A stretch of 64,000 bases of DNA, from contig NC_080731.1 in NCBI RefSeq assembly GCF_019097595.1, positions 22,949,736 to 23,013,735 of the forward strand, written 5' to 3'. The notes beneath the pieces were generated by a model. The model was not told the origin of the DNA. It did no database searches and saw nothing but the letters and a program-made list of their open reading frames with translations. Positions 15,562-29,300 of the stretch are shown here, one piece after another (position 1 is the first letter of the stretch; every line of letters starts with the position of its first letter). Source of the stretch: Hemibagrus wyckioides. Lineage: Eukaryota > Chordata > Actinopteri > Siluriformes > Bagridae. The translations under genes were made by a program, and so were the position numbers.

Positions 15562-18500
15562 GGTCCTTACAGAGAGTTATCTCACTGTGACTGGTCATTA
15601 CAGAGAGTTATCTCACCCTGACTGGTCATTACAGAGTGTTATCTCACAGTGACTGGTCATTACAGAGAGTTATCTCACCATGACTGGTCATTACAGAGAG
15701 TTATCTCACCCTGACTGGTTATTACAGAGAGTTATCTCAACGTGACTGGTCATTACAGAGAGTTATTTCACTGTGACTGGTCATTACAGAGAGTTATCTC
15801 ACCGGGACTGGTCATTACAGAGAGTTATCTCACAGTGACTGGTCATTACAGAGAGTTATCTCATAATGATTGGTCATTACAGAGTTATCTCACAGTGACT
15901 GGTCATTAGAGAGTGTTATCTCACCCTGACTGGTCATTACAGAGTGTTATCTCACAATGACTGGTCATTACAGAGAGTTATCTCACAGTGACTGGTCATT
16001 ACAGAGAGTTATCTCACCGTGACTGGTCATTACAGAGTGTTATCTCACTGTGACTGGTCATTACAGAGTGTTATCTCACAGTGACTGGTCATTACAGAGA
16101 GTTATGTCACAGTGACTGGTCATTACAGAGAGATATCTCACAGTGACTGGTCATTACAGAGAGGTATCTCACCGTGACTGGTCATTACAGAGAGTTATCT
16201 CACTCTGACTGGTCATTACAGAGAGTTATCTCACAGTGACTGGTCATTACAGAGAGTTATCTCACAGTGACTGGTCATTACAGAGAGTTCTCTCACCCTG
16301 ACTGGTCATTACAGAGTGTTATCTCACCCTGACTGGTCATTACAGAGAGTTATCTCAACGTGACTGGTCATTACAGAGTGTTATCTCACCCTGATTGGTC
16401 ATTACAGAGAGTTCTCTCACAGTGACTGGTCATTACAGAGAGTTATCTCACCCTGACTGGTCATTACAGAGTGTTATCTCACAGTGACTGGTCATTACAG
16501 AGAGTTATCTCACCCTGACTGGTCATTACAGAGTGTTATCTCACAGTGACTTGTCATTATAGAGAGTTATCTCACAGTGACTGGTCATTACAGAGAGTTA
16601 TCTCACACTGACTCATCATTACAGAGAGTTATATCACCCTGACTGGTCATTACAGAGTGTTATCTCACAGTGACTGGTCATTACAGAGAGATCTCTCACC
16701 CTGTTATCTCACTGTGACTCGACATTACAGAGAGTTCTCGCACCCTGACTGGTCATTACAGGGAGTTTTCTCACAGTGACTGGTCATTCCAGAGAGTTAT
16801 CTCACCCTGACTGGTCATTACAGAGAGTTATCTCACAGTGACTGGTCATTACAGAGAGTTATCTCACCCTGACTGGTCATTACAGAGTGTTATCTCACAG
16901 TGACTGGTCATTACAGAGAGTTATCTCACCATGACTGGTCATTACAGAGAGTTATCTCACCCTGACTGGTCATTACAGAGTGTTATCTCACAGTGAATGG
17001 TCATTACAGAGAGTTATCTCACCATGACTGGTCATTACAGAGAGTTATCTCACCCTGACTGGTTATTACAGAGAGTTATCTCAACGTGACTGGTCATTAC
17101 AGAGTGTTATCTCACAGTGACTGGTCATTACAGAGAGTTATCTCACCCTGACTGGTCATTACAGCGAGTTTTCTCACAGTGACTGGTCATTACAGAGAGT
17201 TATCTCACCCTGACTGGTCATTACAGAGAGTTATCTCACCCTGACTGGTCATTACAGAGAGTTATCTCACCCTGACTGGTCATTACAGAGTGTTATCTCA
17301 CCCTGACTGGTCCTTACAGAGAGTTATCTCACTGTGACTGGTCATTACAGAGAGTTATCTCACCCTGACTGGTCATTACAGAGTGTTATCTCACAGTGAC
17401 TGGTCATTACAGAGAGTTATCTCACCATGACTGGTCATTACAGAGAGTTATCTCACCCTGACTGGTTATTACAGAGAGTTATCTCAACGTGACTGGTCAT
17501 TACAGAGAGTTATTTCACTGTGACTGGTCATTACAGAGAGTTATCTCACCGGGACTGGTCATTACAGAGAGTTATCTCACAGTGACTGGTCATTACAGAG
17601 AGTTATCTCATAATGATTGGTCATTACAGAGTTATCTCACAGTGACTGGTCATTAGAGAGTGTTATCTCACCCTGACTGGTCATTACAGAGTGTTATCTC
17701 ACAATGACTGGTCATTACAGAGAGTTATCTCACAGTGACTGGTCATTACAGAGAGTTATCTCACCGTGACTGGTCATTACAGAGTGTTATCTCACTGTGA
17801 CTGGTCATTACAGAGTGTTATCTCACAGTGACTGGTCATTACAGAGAGTTATGTCACAGTGACTGGTCATTACAGAGAGATATCTCACAGTGACTGGTCA
17901 TTACAGAGAGGTATCTCACCGTGACTGGTCATTACAGAGAGTTATCTCACTCTGACTGGTCATTACAGAGAGTTATCTCACAGTGACTGGTCATTACAGA
18001 GAGTTATCTCACAGTGACTGGTCATTACAGAGAGTTCTCTCACCCTGACTGGTCATTACAGAGTGTTATCTCACCCTGACTGGTCATTACAGAGAGTTAT
18101 CTCAACGTGACTGGTCATTACAGAGTGTTATCTCACCCTGATTGGTCATTACAGAGAGTTCTCTCACAGTGACTGGTCATTACAGAGAGTTATCTCACCC
18201 TGACTGGTCATTACAGAGTGTTATCTCACAGTGACTGGTCATTACAGAGAGTTATCTCACCCTGACTGGTCATTACAGAGTGTTATCTCACAGTGACTTG
18301 TCATTATAGAGAGTTATCTCACAGTGACTGGTCATTACAGAGAGTTATCTCACACTGACTCATCATTACAGAGAGTTATATCACCCTGACTGGTCATTAC
18401 AGAGTGTTATCTCACAGTGACTGGTCATTACAGAGAGATCTCTCACCCTGTTATCTCACTGTGACTCGACATTACAGAGAGTTCTCGCACCCTGACTGGT

Positions 18501-18980
18501 CATTACAGGGAGTTTTCTCACAGTGACTGGTCATTCCAGAGAGTTATCTCACCCTGACTGGTCATTACAGAGAGTTATCTCACAGTGACTGGTCATTACA
18601 GAGAGTTATCTCACCCTGACTGGTCATTACAGAGTGTTATCTCACAGTGACTGGTCATTACAGAGAGTTATCTCACCATGACTGGTCATTACAGAGAGTT
18701 ATCTCACCCTGACTGGTCATTACAGAGTGTTATCTCACAGTGAATGGTCATTACAGAGAGTTATCTCACCATGACTGGTCATTACAGAGAGTTATCTCAC
18801 CCTGACTGGTTATTACAGAGAGTTATCTCAACGTGACTGGTCATTACAGAGTGTTATCTCACAGTGACTGGTCATTACAGAGAGTTATCTCACCCTGACT
18901 GGTCATTACAGCGAGTTTTCTCACAGTGACTGGTCATTACAGAGAGTTATCTCACCCTGACTGGTCATTACAGAGTGTTA
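15562..18980. repeat. Tandem duplication of a 1,747-bp block (57 monomers less 20 bp)
   Basis: Four rare markers repeat at exactly 1,747 bp: GGTCCTTAC at 15562/17309, TTATTTCACTG at 15763/17510, the deleted monomer ATCTCTCACCCTG at 16691/18438, and CAGCGAG at 17162/18909. The length equals 57 monomers minus 2 bp (a 29-bp monomer) and minus 18 bp (a monomer lacking ACTGGTCATTACAGAGAG). The two copies look almost identical, so the event is recent. A third, more diverged relative starts near 12015, 121 monomers upstream of the 15763 marker. Confidence 0.9.
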
Positions 18981-21900
18981 TCTCACAGTGACTGGTCATT
19001 ACAGAGAGTTTTCTCACAGTGACTGGTCAATACAGAGAGTTCTCTCACCCTGACTGGTCATTACAGAGAGTTATCTCACCCTAACTGGTCATTATAGAGA
19101 GTTTTCTCACAGTGACTGGTCATTACAGAGAGTTATCTCACCCTGACTGGTCATTACAGGGAGTTTTCTCACAGTGACTGGTCATTCCAGAGAGTTATCT
19201 CACCCTGACTGGTCATTACAGAGAGTTATCTCACAGTGACTGGTCATTACAGAGAGTTATCTCACCCTGACTGGTCATTACAGAGAGTTTTCTCACAGTG
19301 ACTGGTCATTACAGAGAGTTATTTCACCCTGACTGGTCATTACAGAGTGTTATCTCACAGTGACTGGTCATTACAGAGAGTTATCTCACCATGACTGGTC
19401 ATTACAGAGAGTTATCTCACCCTGACTGGTCATTACAGAGTGTTATCTCACAGTGACTGGTCATTACAGAGAGTTATCTCACCATGACTGGTCATTACAG
19501 AGAGTTATCTCACCCTGACTGGTTATTACAGAGAGTTATCTCAACGTGACTGGTCATTACAGAGTGTTTTCTCACAGTGACTGGTCATTATAGAGAGTTA
19601 TCTCACAGTGACTGGTCATTACAGAGAGTTATCTCACCCTGACTCGTCATTACAGAGAGTTATCTCACCCTGACTGGTCATTACAGAGAGTTATCTCACC
19701 CTGACTGGTCATTACAGAGTGTTATCTCACCCTGACTGGTCATTACAGAGAGTTATCTCACCCTGACTGGTCATTACAGAGTGTTATCTCACCCTGACTG
19801 GTCATTACAGAGAGTTATCTCACCCTGACTGGTCATTACAGAGAGTTATCTCAACGTGACTGGTCATTACAGAGTGTTATCTCACCCTGATTGGACATTA
19901 CAGAGAGTTATCTCACCATGACTGGTCATTACAGAGTGTTATCTCACCCAGATTGGTCATTACAGAGTGTTATCTCACCGTGACTGGTCATTACAGGGAG
20001 TTTTCTCACAGTGACTGGTCATTACAGAGAGTTATCTCACCCTGACTGGTCATTACAGAGAGTTATCTCACAGAGACTGGTCATTACAGAGAGTTATCTC
20101 ACCCTGACTGGTCATAACAGAGAGTTTTCTCACAGTGACTGGTCATTACAGAGTGTTATCTCACCCTGACTGGTCATTTCAGAGTGTTATCTCACAGTGA
20201 CTGGTCATTACAGAGAGTTATCTCACCCTGACTGGTCATTACAGAGAGTTATCTCACCCTGACTGGTCATTACAGAGTGTTATCTCACAGTGACTGGTCA
20301 TTACAGAGAGTTATCTCACCATGACTGGTCATTACAGAGAGTTATCTCACCCTGACTGGTTATTACAGAGAGTTATCTCACTGTGACTGGTCATTACAGA
20401 GTGTTATCTCACAGTGACTGGTCATTACAGAGAGTTATCTCACCCTGACTGGTCATTACAGAGAGTTTTCTCACAGTGACTGGTCATTACAGAGAGTTAT
20501 CTCACCCTGACTGGTCATTACAGAGTGTTATCTCACAGTGACTGGTCATTACAGAGAGTTATCTCACCATGACTGGTCATTACAGAGAGTTATCTCACCC
20601 TGACTGGTTATTACAGAGAGTTATCTCAACGTGACTGGTCATTACAGAGTGTTATCTCACAGTGACTGGTTATTACAGAGAGTTATCTCACCCTGACTGG
20701 TCATTACAGAGAGTTATCTCACCATGACTGGTCATTACAGAGAGTTATCTCACCCTGACTGGTCATTACAGAGTGTTATCTCACAGTGACTGGTCATTAT
20801 AGAGAGTTATCTCACAGTGACTGGTCATTACAGAGAGTTATCTCACCCTGACTGGTCATTACAGAGAGTTATCTCACCCTGACTGGTCATTACAGAGAGT
20901 TATCTCACCCTGACTGGTTATTACAGAGAGTTATCTCAACTTGACTGGTCATTACAGAGAGTTATCTCACAGTGACTGGTCATTACAGAGAGTTCTCTCA
21001 CCCTGGCTGGTCATTACAGAGAGTTATCTCACCCTGACTGGTCATTACAGAGAGTTATCTCACCCTGACTGGTCATTACAGAGAGTTATCTCACCCTGAC
21101 TGGTCATTACAGAGAGTTATCTCATCCTGACTGGTCTTTACAGAGAGTTATCTCACCCTGACTGGTCATTACAGAGTGTTATCTCACCCTGACTGGTCAT
21201 TACAGAGAGTTATCTCACCCTGACTGGTCATTACAGAGAGTTATCTCAACGTGACTGGTCATTACAGAGTGTTATCTCACCCTGATTGGTCATTACAGAT
21301 AGTTATCTCACCATGACTGGTCATTACAGAGTGTTATCTCACCCAGATTGGTCATTACAGAGTGTTATCTCACCGTGACTGGTCATTACAGGGAGTTTTC
21401 TCACAGTGACTGGTCATTACAGAGAGTTATCTCACACTGACTGGTCATTACAGAGAGTTATCTCACAGTGACTGGTCATTACAGAGAGTTATCTCACCCT
21501 GACTGGTCATTACAGAGAGTTTTCTCACAGTGACTGGTCATTACAGAGAGTTATCTCACCCTGACTGGTCATTACAGAGTGTTGTCTCACAGTGACTGGT
21601 CATTACAGAGAGTTATCTCACCATGACTGGTCATTACAGAGAGTTATCTCACCCTGACTGGTCATTACAGAGTGTTATCTCACAGTGACTGGTCATTACA
21701 GAGAGTTATCTCACCATGACTGGTCATTACAGAGAGTTATCTCACCCTGACTGGTCATTACAGAGAGTTTTCTCACAGTGACTGGTCATTACAGAGAGTT
21801 ATCTCACCCTGACTGGTCATTACAGAGTGTTATCTCACAGTGACTGGTCATTACAGAGAGTTATCTCACCATGACTGGTCATTACAGAGAGTTATCTCAC

Positions 21901-24900
21901 CCTGACTGGTCATTACAGAGAGTTATCTCACCCTGACTGGTCATTACAGAGTGTTATCTCACAGTGACTGGTCATTATAGAGAGTTATCTCACAGTGACT
22001 GGTTATTACAGAGAGTTATCTCAACGTGACTGGTCATTACAGAGTGTTATCTCACAGTGACTGGTTATTACAGAGAGTTATCTCACCCTGACTGGTCATT
22101 ACAGAGAGTTATCTCACCCTGACTGGTCATTACAGAGAGTTATCTCACCCTGACTGGTCATTACAGAGTGTTATCTCACAGTGACTGGTCATTATAGAGA
22201 GTTATCTCACAGTGACTGGTCATTACAGAGAGTTATCTCACCCTGACTGGTCAATACAGAGAGTTATCTCACCCTGACTGGTCATTACAGAGAGTTATCT
22301 CACCCTGACTGGTCATTACAGAGTGTTATCTCACCCTGATTGGTCATTACAGAGAGTTATCTGACCCTGACTGGTCATTACAGAGAGTTATCTCACCCTG
22401 ACTGGTCATTACAGAGTGTTATCTCACAGTGACTGGTCATTACAGAGAGTTATCTCACCATGACTGGTCATTACAGAGAGTTATCTCACCCTGACTGGTT
22501 ATTACAGAGAGTTATCTCAACTTGACTGGTCATTACAGAGAGTTATCTCACAGTGACTGGTCATTACAGAGAGTTCTCTCACCCTGGCTGGTCATTACAG
22601 AGAGTTATCTCACCCTGACTGGTCATTACAGAGAGTTATCTCACCCTGACTGGTCATTACAGAGAGTTATCTCACCCTGACTGGTCATTACAGAGTGTTA
22701 TCTCACCCTGACTGGTCATTACAGAGAGTTATCTCACTGTGACTGGTCATTACAGAGAGTTATCTCACCCTGACTGGTCATTACAGAGTGTTATCTCACA
22801 GTGACTGGTCATTACAGAGAGTTATCTCACCATGACTGGTCATTACAGAGAGTTATCTCACCCTGACTGGTTATTACAGAGAGTTATCTCAACGTGACTG
22901 GTCATTACAGAGAGTTATCTCACAGTGACTGGTCATTACAGAGAGTTATCTCACCCTGGCTGGTCATTACAGAGAGTTATCTCACCCTGACTGGTCATTA
23001 CAGAGAGTTATCTCACCCTGACTGGTCATTATAGAGAGTTATCTCACAGTGACTGGTCATTACAGAGAGTTATCTCACCCTGACTGGTCATTATAGAGAG
23101 TTATCTCACAGTGACTGGTCATTACAGAGAGTTATCTCACCCTGACTGGTCATTACAGAGAGTTATCTCACCCTGACTGGTCATTACAGAGAGTTATCTC
23201 ACCCTGACTGGTCATTACAGAGTGTTATCGCACCCTGACTGGTCATTACAGAGAGTTATCTCACCCTGACTGGTCATTACAGAGAGTTATCTCAACGTGA
23301 CTGGTCATTACAGAGAGTTATCTCACCCTGACTGGTCATTACAGAGAGTTATCTCAACGTGACTGGTCATTACAGAGTGTTATCTCACCCTGATTGGTCA
23401 TTACAGAGAGTTATCTCACCATGACTGGTCATTACAGAGTGTTATCTCACCCAGATTGGTCATTACAGAGTGTTATCTCACCGTGACTGGTCATTACAGG
23501 GAGTTTTCTCACAGTGACTGGTCATTACAGAGAGTTATCTCACCCTGACTGGTCATTACAGAGTGTTATCTCAGAGTTACTGGTCATTACAGAGAGTTAT
23601 CTCACCCTGACTGGTCATTACAGAGTGTTATCTCACCCTGACTGGTCATTACAGAGAGTTCTCGCACCCTGACTGGTCATTACAGAGAGTTATCTCAACG
23701 TGACTGGTCATTACAGAGAGTTATCTCACCCTGACTGGTCATTACAGAGAGTTATCTCAACGTGACTGGTCATTACAGAGTGTTATCTCACCATGATTGG
23801 TCATTACAGAGAGTTATCTCACCATGACTGGTCATTACAGAGTGTTATCTCACCCAGATTGGTCATTACAGAGTGTTATCTCACCGTGACTGGTCATTAC
23901 AGGGAGTTTTCTCACAGTGAATGGTCATTACAGAGAGTTATCTCACCCTGACTGGTCATTACAGAGAGTTATCTCACAGTGACTGGTCATTACAGAGAGT
24001 TATCTCACCCTGACTGGTCATTACAGAGAGTTTTCTCACAGTGACTGGTCATTACAGGGAGTTATCTCACCCTGACTGGTCATTACAGAGTGTTATCTCA
24101 CAGTGACTGGTCATTACAGAGAGTTATCTCATCATGACTGGTCATTACAGAAAGTTATCTCACCCTGACTGGTTATTACAGAGAATTATCTCAACGTGAC
24201 TGGTCATTACAGAGTGTTATCTCACAGTGACTGGTCATTACAGAGAGTTATCTCACCCTGACTGGTCATTACAGAGAGTTTTCTCACAGTGACTGGTCAT
24301 TACAGAGAGTTATCTCACCCTGACTGGTCATTACAGAGTGTTATCTCACAGTGACTGGTCATTACAGAGAGTTATCTCACCATGACTGGTCATTACAGAG
24401 AGTTATCTCACCGTGACTGGTTATTACAGAGAGTTATCTCAACGTGACTGGTCATTACAGAGTGTTATCTCACAGTGACTGGTTATTACAGAGAGTTATC
24501 TCACCCTGACTGGTCATTACAGAGAGTTATCTCACCCTGACTGGTCATTACAGAGTGTTATCTCACAGTGACTGGTCATTATAGAGAGTTATCTCACAGT
24601 GACTGGTCATTACAGAGAGTTATCTCACCCTGACTGGTCATTACAGAGAGTTATCTCACCCTGACTGGTCATTACAGAGTGTTATCTCACCCTGACTGGT
24701 CATTACAGAGAGTTATCTCACCCTGACTGGTCATTACAGAGTGTTATCTCACCCTGACTGGTCATTACAGAGAGTTATCTCACCCTGACTGGTTATTACA
24801 GAGAGTTATCTCAACGTGACTGGTCATTACAGTGTGTTATCTCACCCTGATTGGTCATTACAGAGAGTTATCTCACCATGACTGGTCATTACAGAGTGTT

Positions 24901-26399
24901 ATCTCACCCAGATTGGTCATTACAGAGTGTTATCTCACCGTGACTGGTCATTACAGGGAGTTTTCTCACAGTGACTGGTCATTACAGAGAGTTATCTCAC
25001 CCTGGCTGGTCATTACAGAGAGTTATCTCACCCTGACTGGTCATTACAGAGAGTTATCTCACCCTGACTGGTCATTATAGAGAGTTATCTCACAGTGACT
25101 GGTCATTACAGAGAGTTATCTCACCCTGACTGGTCATTACAGAGAGTTATCTCACCCTGACTGGTCATTACAGAGAGTTATCTCACCCTGAATGGTCATT
25201 ACAGAGAGTTATCTCACCCTGACTGGTCATTACAGAGAGTTATCTCACCCTGACTGGTCATTACAGAGAGTTATCTCAACGTGACTGGTCATTACAGAGT
25301 GTTATCTCACCCTGATTGGTCATTACAGAGAGTTATCTCACCATGACTGGTCATTACAGAGTGTTATCTCACCCAGATTGGTCATTACAGAGTGTTATCT
25401 TACAGTGACTGGTCATTACAGGGAGTTTTCTCACAGTGACTGGTCATTACAGAGAGTTATCTCACCCTGACTGGTCATTACAGAGAGTTATCTCACAGTG
25501 ACTGGTCATTACAGAGAGTTATCTCACCCTGACTGGTCATTACAGAGAGTTTTCTCACAGTGACTGGTCATTACAGAGAGTTATCTCACCCTGACTGGTC
25601 ATTACAGAGAGTTATCTCACCATGACTGGTCATTACAGAGTGTTATCTCACCCAGATTGGTCATTACAGAGTGTTATCTCACAGTGACTGGTCATTACAG
25701 GGAGTTTTCTCACAGTGACTGGTCATTACAGAGAGTTATCTCACCCTGACTGGTCATTACAGAGAGTTATCTCAACGTGACTGGTCATTACAGAGTGTTA
25801 TCTCACAGTGACTGGTCATTACAGAGAGTTATCTCACCCTGACTGGTCATTACAGAGAGTTTTCTCACAGTGACTGGTCATTACAGAGAGTTATCTCACC
25901 CTGACTGGTCATTACAGAGTGTTATCTCACAGTGACTGGTCATTACAGAGAGTTATCTCACCATGACTGGTCATTACAGAGAGTTATCTCACCCTGACTG
26001 GTTATTACAGAGAGTTATCTCAACGTGACTGGTCATTACAGAGTGTTATCTCACAGTGACTGGTCATTACAGAGAGTTATCTCACCCTGACTGGTCATTA
26101 CAGAGAGTTATCTCACCCTGACTGGTCATTACAGAGTGTTATCTCACAGTGACTGGTCATTATAGAGAGTTATCTCACAGTGACTGGTCATTACAGAGAG
26201 TTATCTCACCCTGACTGGTCATTACAGAGAGTTATCTCACCCTGACTGGTCATTACAGAGTGTTATCTCACCCTGACTGGTCATTACAGAGAGTTATCTC
26301 ACCCTGACTGGTCATTACAGAGTGTTATCTCACCCTGACTGGTCATTACAGAGAGTTATCTCACCCTGACTGGTCATTACAGAGAGTTATCTCAACGTG

Positions 26400-29300
26400 A
26401 CTGGTCATTACAGAAAGTTATCTCACCCTGATTGGTCATTACAGAGAGTTATCTCACCATGACTGGTCATTACAGAGTGTTATCTCACCCAGATTGGTCA
26501 TTACAGAGTGTTATCTCACCGTGACTGGTCATTACAGGGAGTTTTCTCACAGTGACTGGTCATTACAGAGAGTTATCTCACCCTGGCTGGTCATTACAGA
26601 GAGTTATCTCACCCTGACTGGTCATTACAGAAAGTTATCTCACCCTGACTGGTCATTATAGAGAGTTATCTCACAGTGACTGGTCATTACAGAGAGTTAT
26701 CTCACCCTGACTGGTCATTACAGAGAGTTATCTCACCCTGACTGGTCATTACAGAGAGTTATCTCACCCTGACTGGTCATTACAGAGTGTTATCTCACCC
26801 TGAATGGTCATTACAGAGAGTTATCTCACCCTGACTGGTCATTACAGAGAGTTATCTCAACGTGACTGGTCATTACAGAGGGTTATCTCACCCTGACTGG
26901 TCATTACAGAGAGTTATCTCAACGTGACTGGTCATTACAGAGGGTTATCTCACCCTGACTGGTCATTACAGAGAGTTATCTCAACGTGACTGGTCATTAC
27001 AGAGTGTTATCTCACCCTGATTGGTCATTACAGAGTGTTATCTCACAGTGACTGGTCATTACAGGGAGTTTTCTCACAGTGACTGGTCATTACAGAGAGT
27101 TATCTCACCCTGACTGGTCATTACAGAGAGTTATCTCACAGTGACTGGTCATTACAGAGAGTTATCTCACCCTGACTGGTCATTACATAGAGTTTTCTCA
27201 CAGTGACTGGTCATTACAGAGAGTTATCTCACCCTGACTGGTCATTACAGAGTGTTATCTCACAGTGACTGGTCATTACAGAGAGTTATCTCACCATGAC
27301 TGGTCATTACAGAGAGTTATCTCACCCTGACTGGTCATTACAGAGTGTTATCTCACAGTGACTGGTCATTACAGAGAGTTATCTCACCATGACTGGTCAT
27401 TACAGAGAGTTATCTCACCCTGACTGGTTATTACATAGAGTTATCTCAACGTAACTGGTCATTACAGAGTGTTATCTCACAGTGACTGGTCATTATAGAG
27501 AGTTATCTCACAGTGACTGGTCATTACAGAGAGTTATCTCACCCTGACTGGTCATTACAGAGAGTTATCTCACCCTGACTGGTCATTACAGAGAGTTATC
27601 TCACCCTGACTGGTCATTACAGAGAGTTATCTCACCCTGACTGGTCATTACAGAGTGTTATCTCACCCTGACTGGTCATTACAGAGAGTTATCTCACCAT
27701 GACTGGTCATTACAGAGTGTTATCTCACCCTGACTGGTCATTACAGAGACTTATCTCACCCTGACTGGTCATTACAGAGTGTTATCTCACCCTGACTGGT
27801 CATTACAGAGAGTTATCTCACCCTGACTGGTCATTACAGAGAGTTATCTCACCATGACTGGTCATTACAGAGTGTTATCTCACCCTGATTGGTCATTACA
27901 GAGTGTTATCTCACAATGACTGGTCATTACAGAGTGTTATCTCACCCAGATTGGTCATTACAGAGTGTTATCTCACCGTGACTGGTCATTACAGGGCGTT
28001 TTCTCACAGTGACTGGTCATTACAGAGAGTTATCTCACCCTGACTGGTCATTACAGAGTGTTATCTCACAGTGACTGGTCATTACAGAGAGTTATCGCAC
28101 CATGACTGGTCATTACAGAGAGTTATCTCACCCTGACTGGTTATTACAGAGAGTTATCTCAACGTGACTGGTCATTACAGAGTGTTATCTCACCCTGACT
28201 GGTCATTACAGAGTGTTATCTCACCATGACTGGTCATTACAGAGTGTTATCTCACCCAGATTGGTCATTACAGAGTGTTATCTCACAGTGACTGGTTATT
28301 ACAGAGAGTTATCTCAACGTGACTGGTCATTACAGAGTGTTATCTCACAGTGACTGGTCATTACAGAGAGTTATCTCACCCTGACTGGTCATTACAGAGA
28401 GTTATCTCACCGTGACTGGTCATTACAGAGTGTTATCTCACCCTGATTGGTCATTACAGAGTGTTATCTCACCATGACTGGTCATTACAGAGTGTTATCT
28501 CACCCAGATTGGTCATTACAGAGTGTTATCTCACCGTGACTGGTCATTACAGGGAGTTTTCTCACAGTGACTGGTCATTACAGAGAGTTATCTCACCCTG
28601 ACTGGTCATTACAGAGTGTTGTCTCACCGTGACTGGTCATTACAGAGAGTTATCTCACCCTGACTGGTCATTACAGAGAGTTTTCTCACAGTGACTGGTC
28701 ATTACAGAGAGTTATCTCACCCTGACTGGTCATTACAGAGAGTTATCTCACCATGACTGGTCATTACAGAGAGTTATCTCACCCTGACTGGTTATTACAG
28801 AGAGTTATCTCAACGTGACTGGTCATTACAGAGTGTTATCTCACAGTGACTGGTCATTACAGAGAGTTATCTCACCCTGACTGGTTATTACAGAGAGTTA
28901 TCTCAACGTGACTGGTCATTACAGAGTGTTATCTCACAGTGACTGGTCATTACAGAGAGTTATCTCACCCTGACTGGTCATTACAGAGAGTTTTCTCACA
29001 GTGACTGGTCATTACAGAGAGTTATCTCACCCTGACTGGTCATTACAGAGTGTTATCTCACAGTGACTGGTCATTACAGAGAGTTATCTCACCATGACTG
29101 GTCATTACAGAGAGTTATCTCACCCTGACTGGTTATTACAGAGAGTTATCTCAACGTGACTGGTCATTACAGAGTGTTATCTCACAGTGACTGGTTATTA
29201 CAGAGAGTTATCTCACCCTGACTGGTCATTACAGAGAGTTATCTCACCCTGACTGGTCATTACAGAGTGTTATCTCACAGTGACTGGTCATTATAGAGAG

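Noticed and set aside
24832..25080. 82-residue open frame inside the 31-bp satellite
   Set aside because: The consensus has a stop every 93 bp; this is a chance run of variants that remove it.
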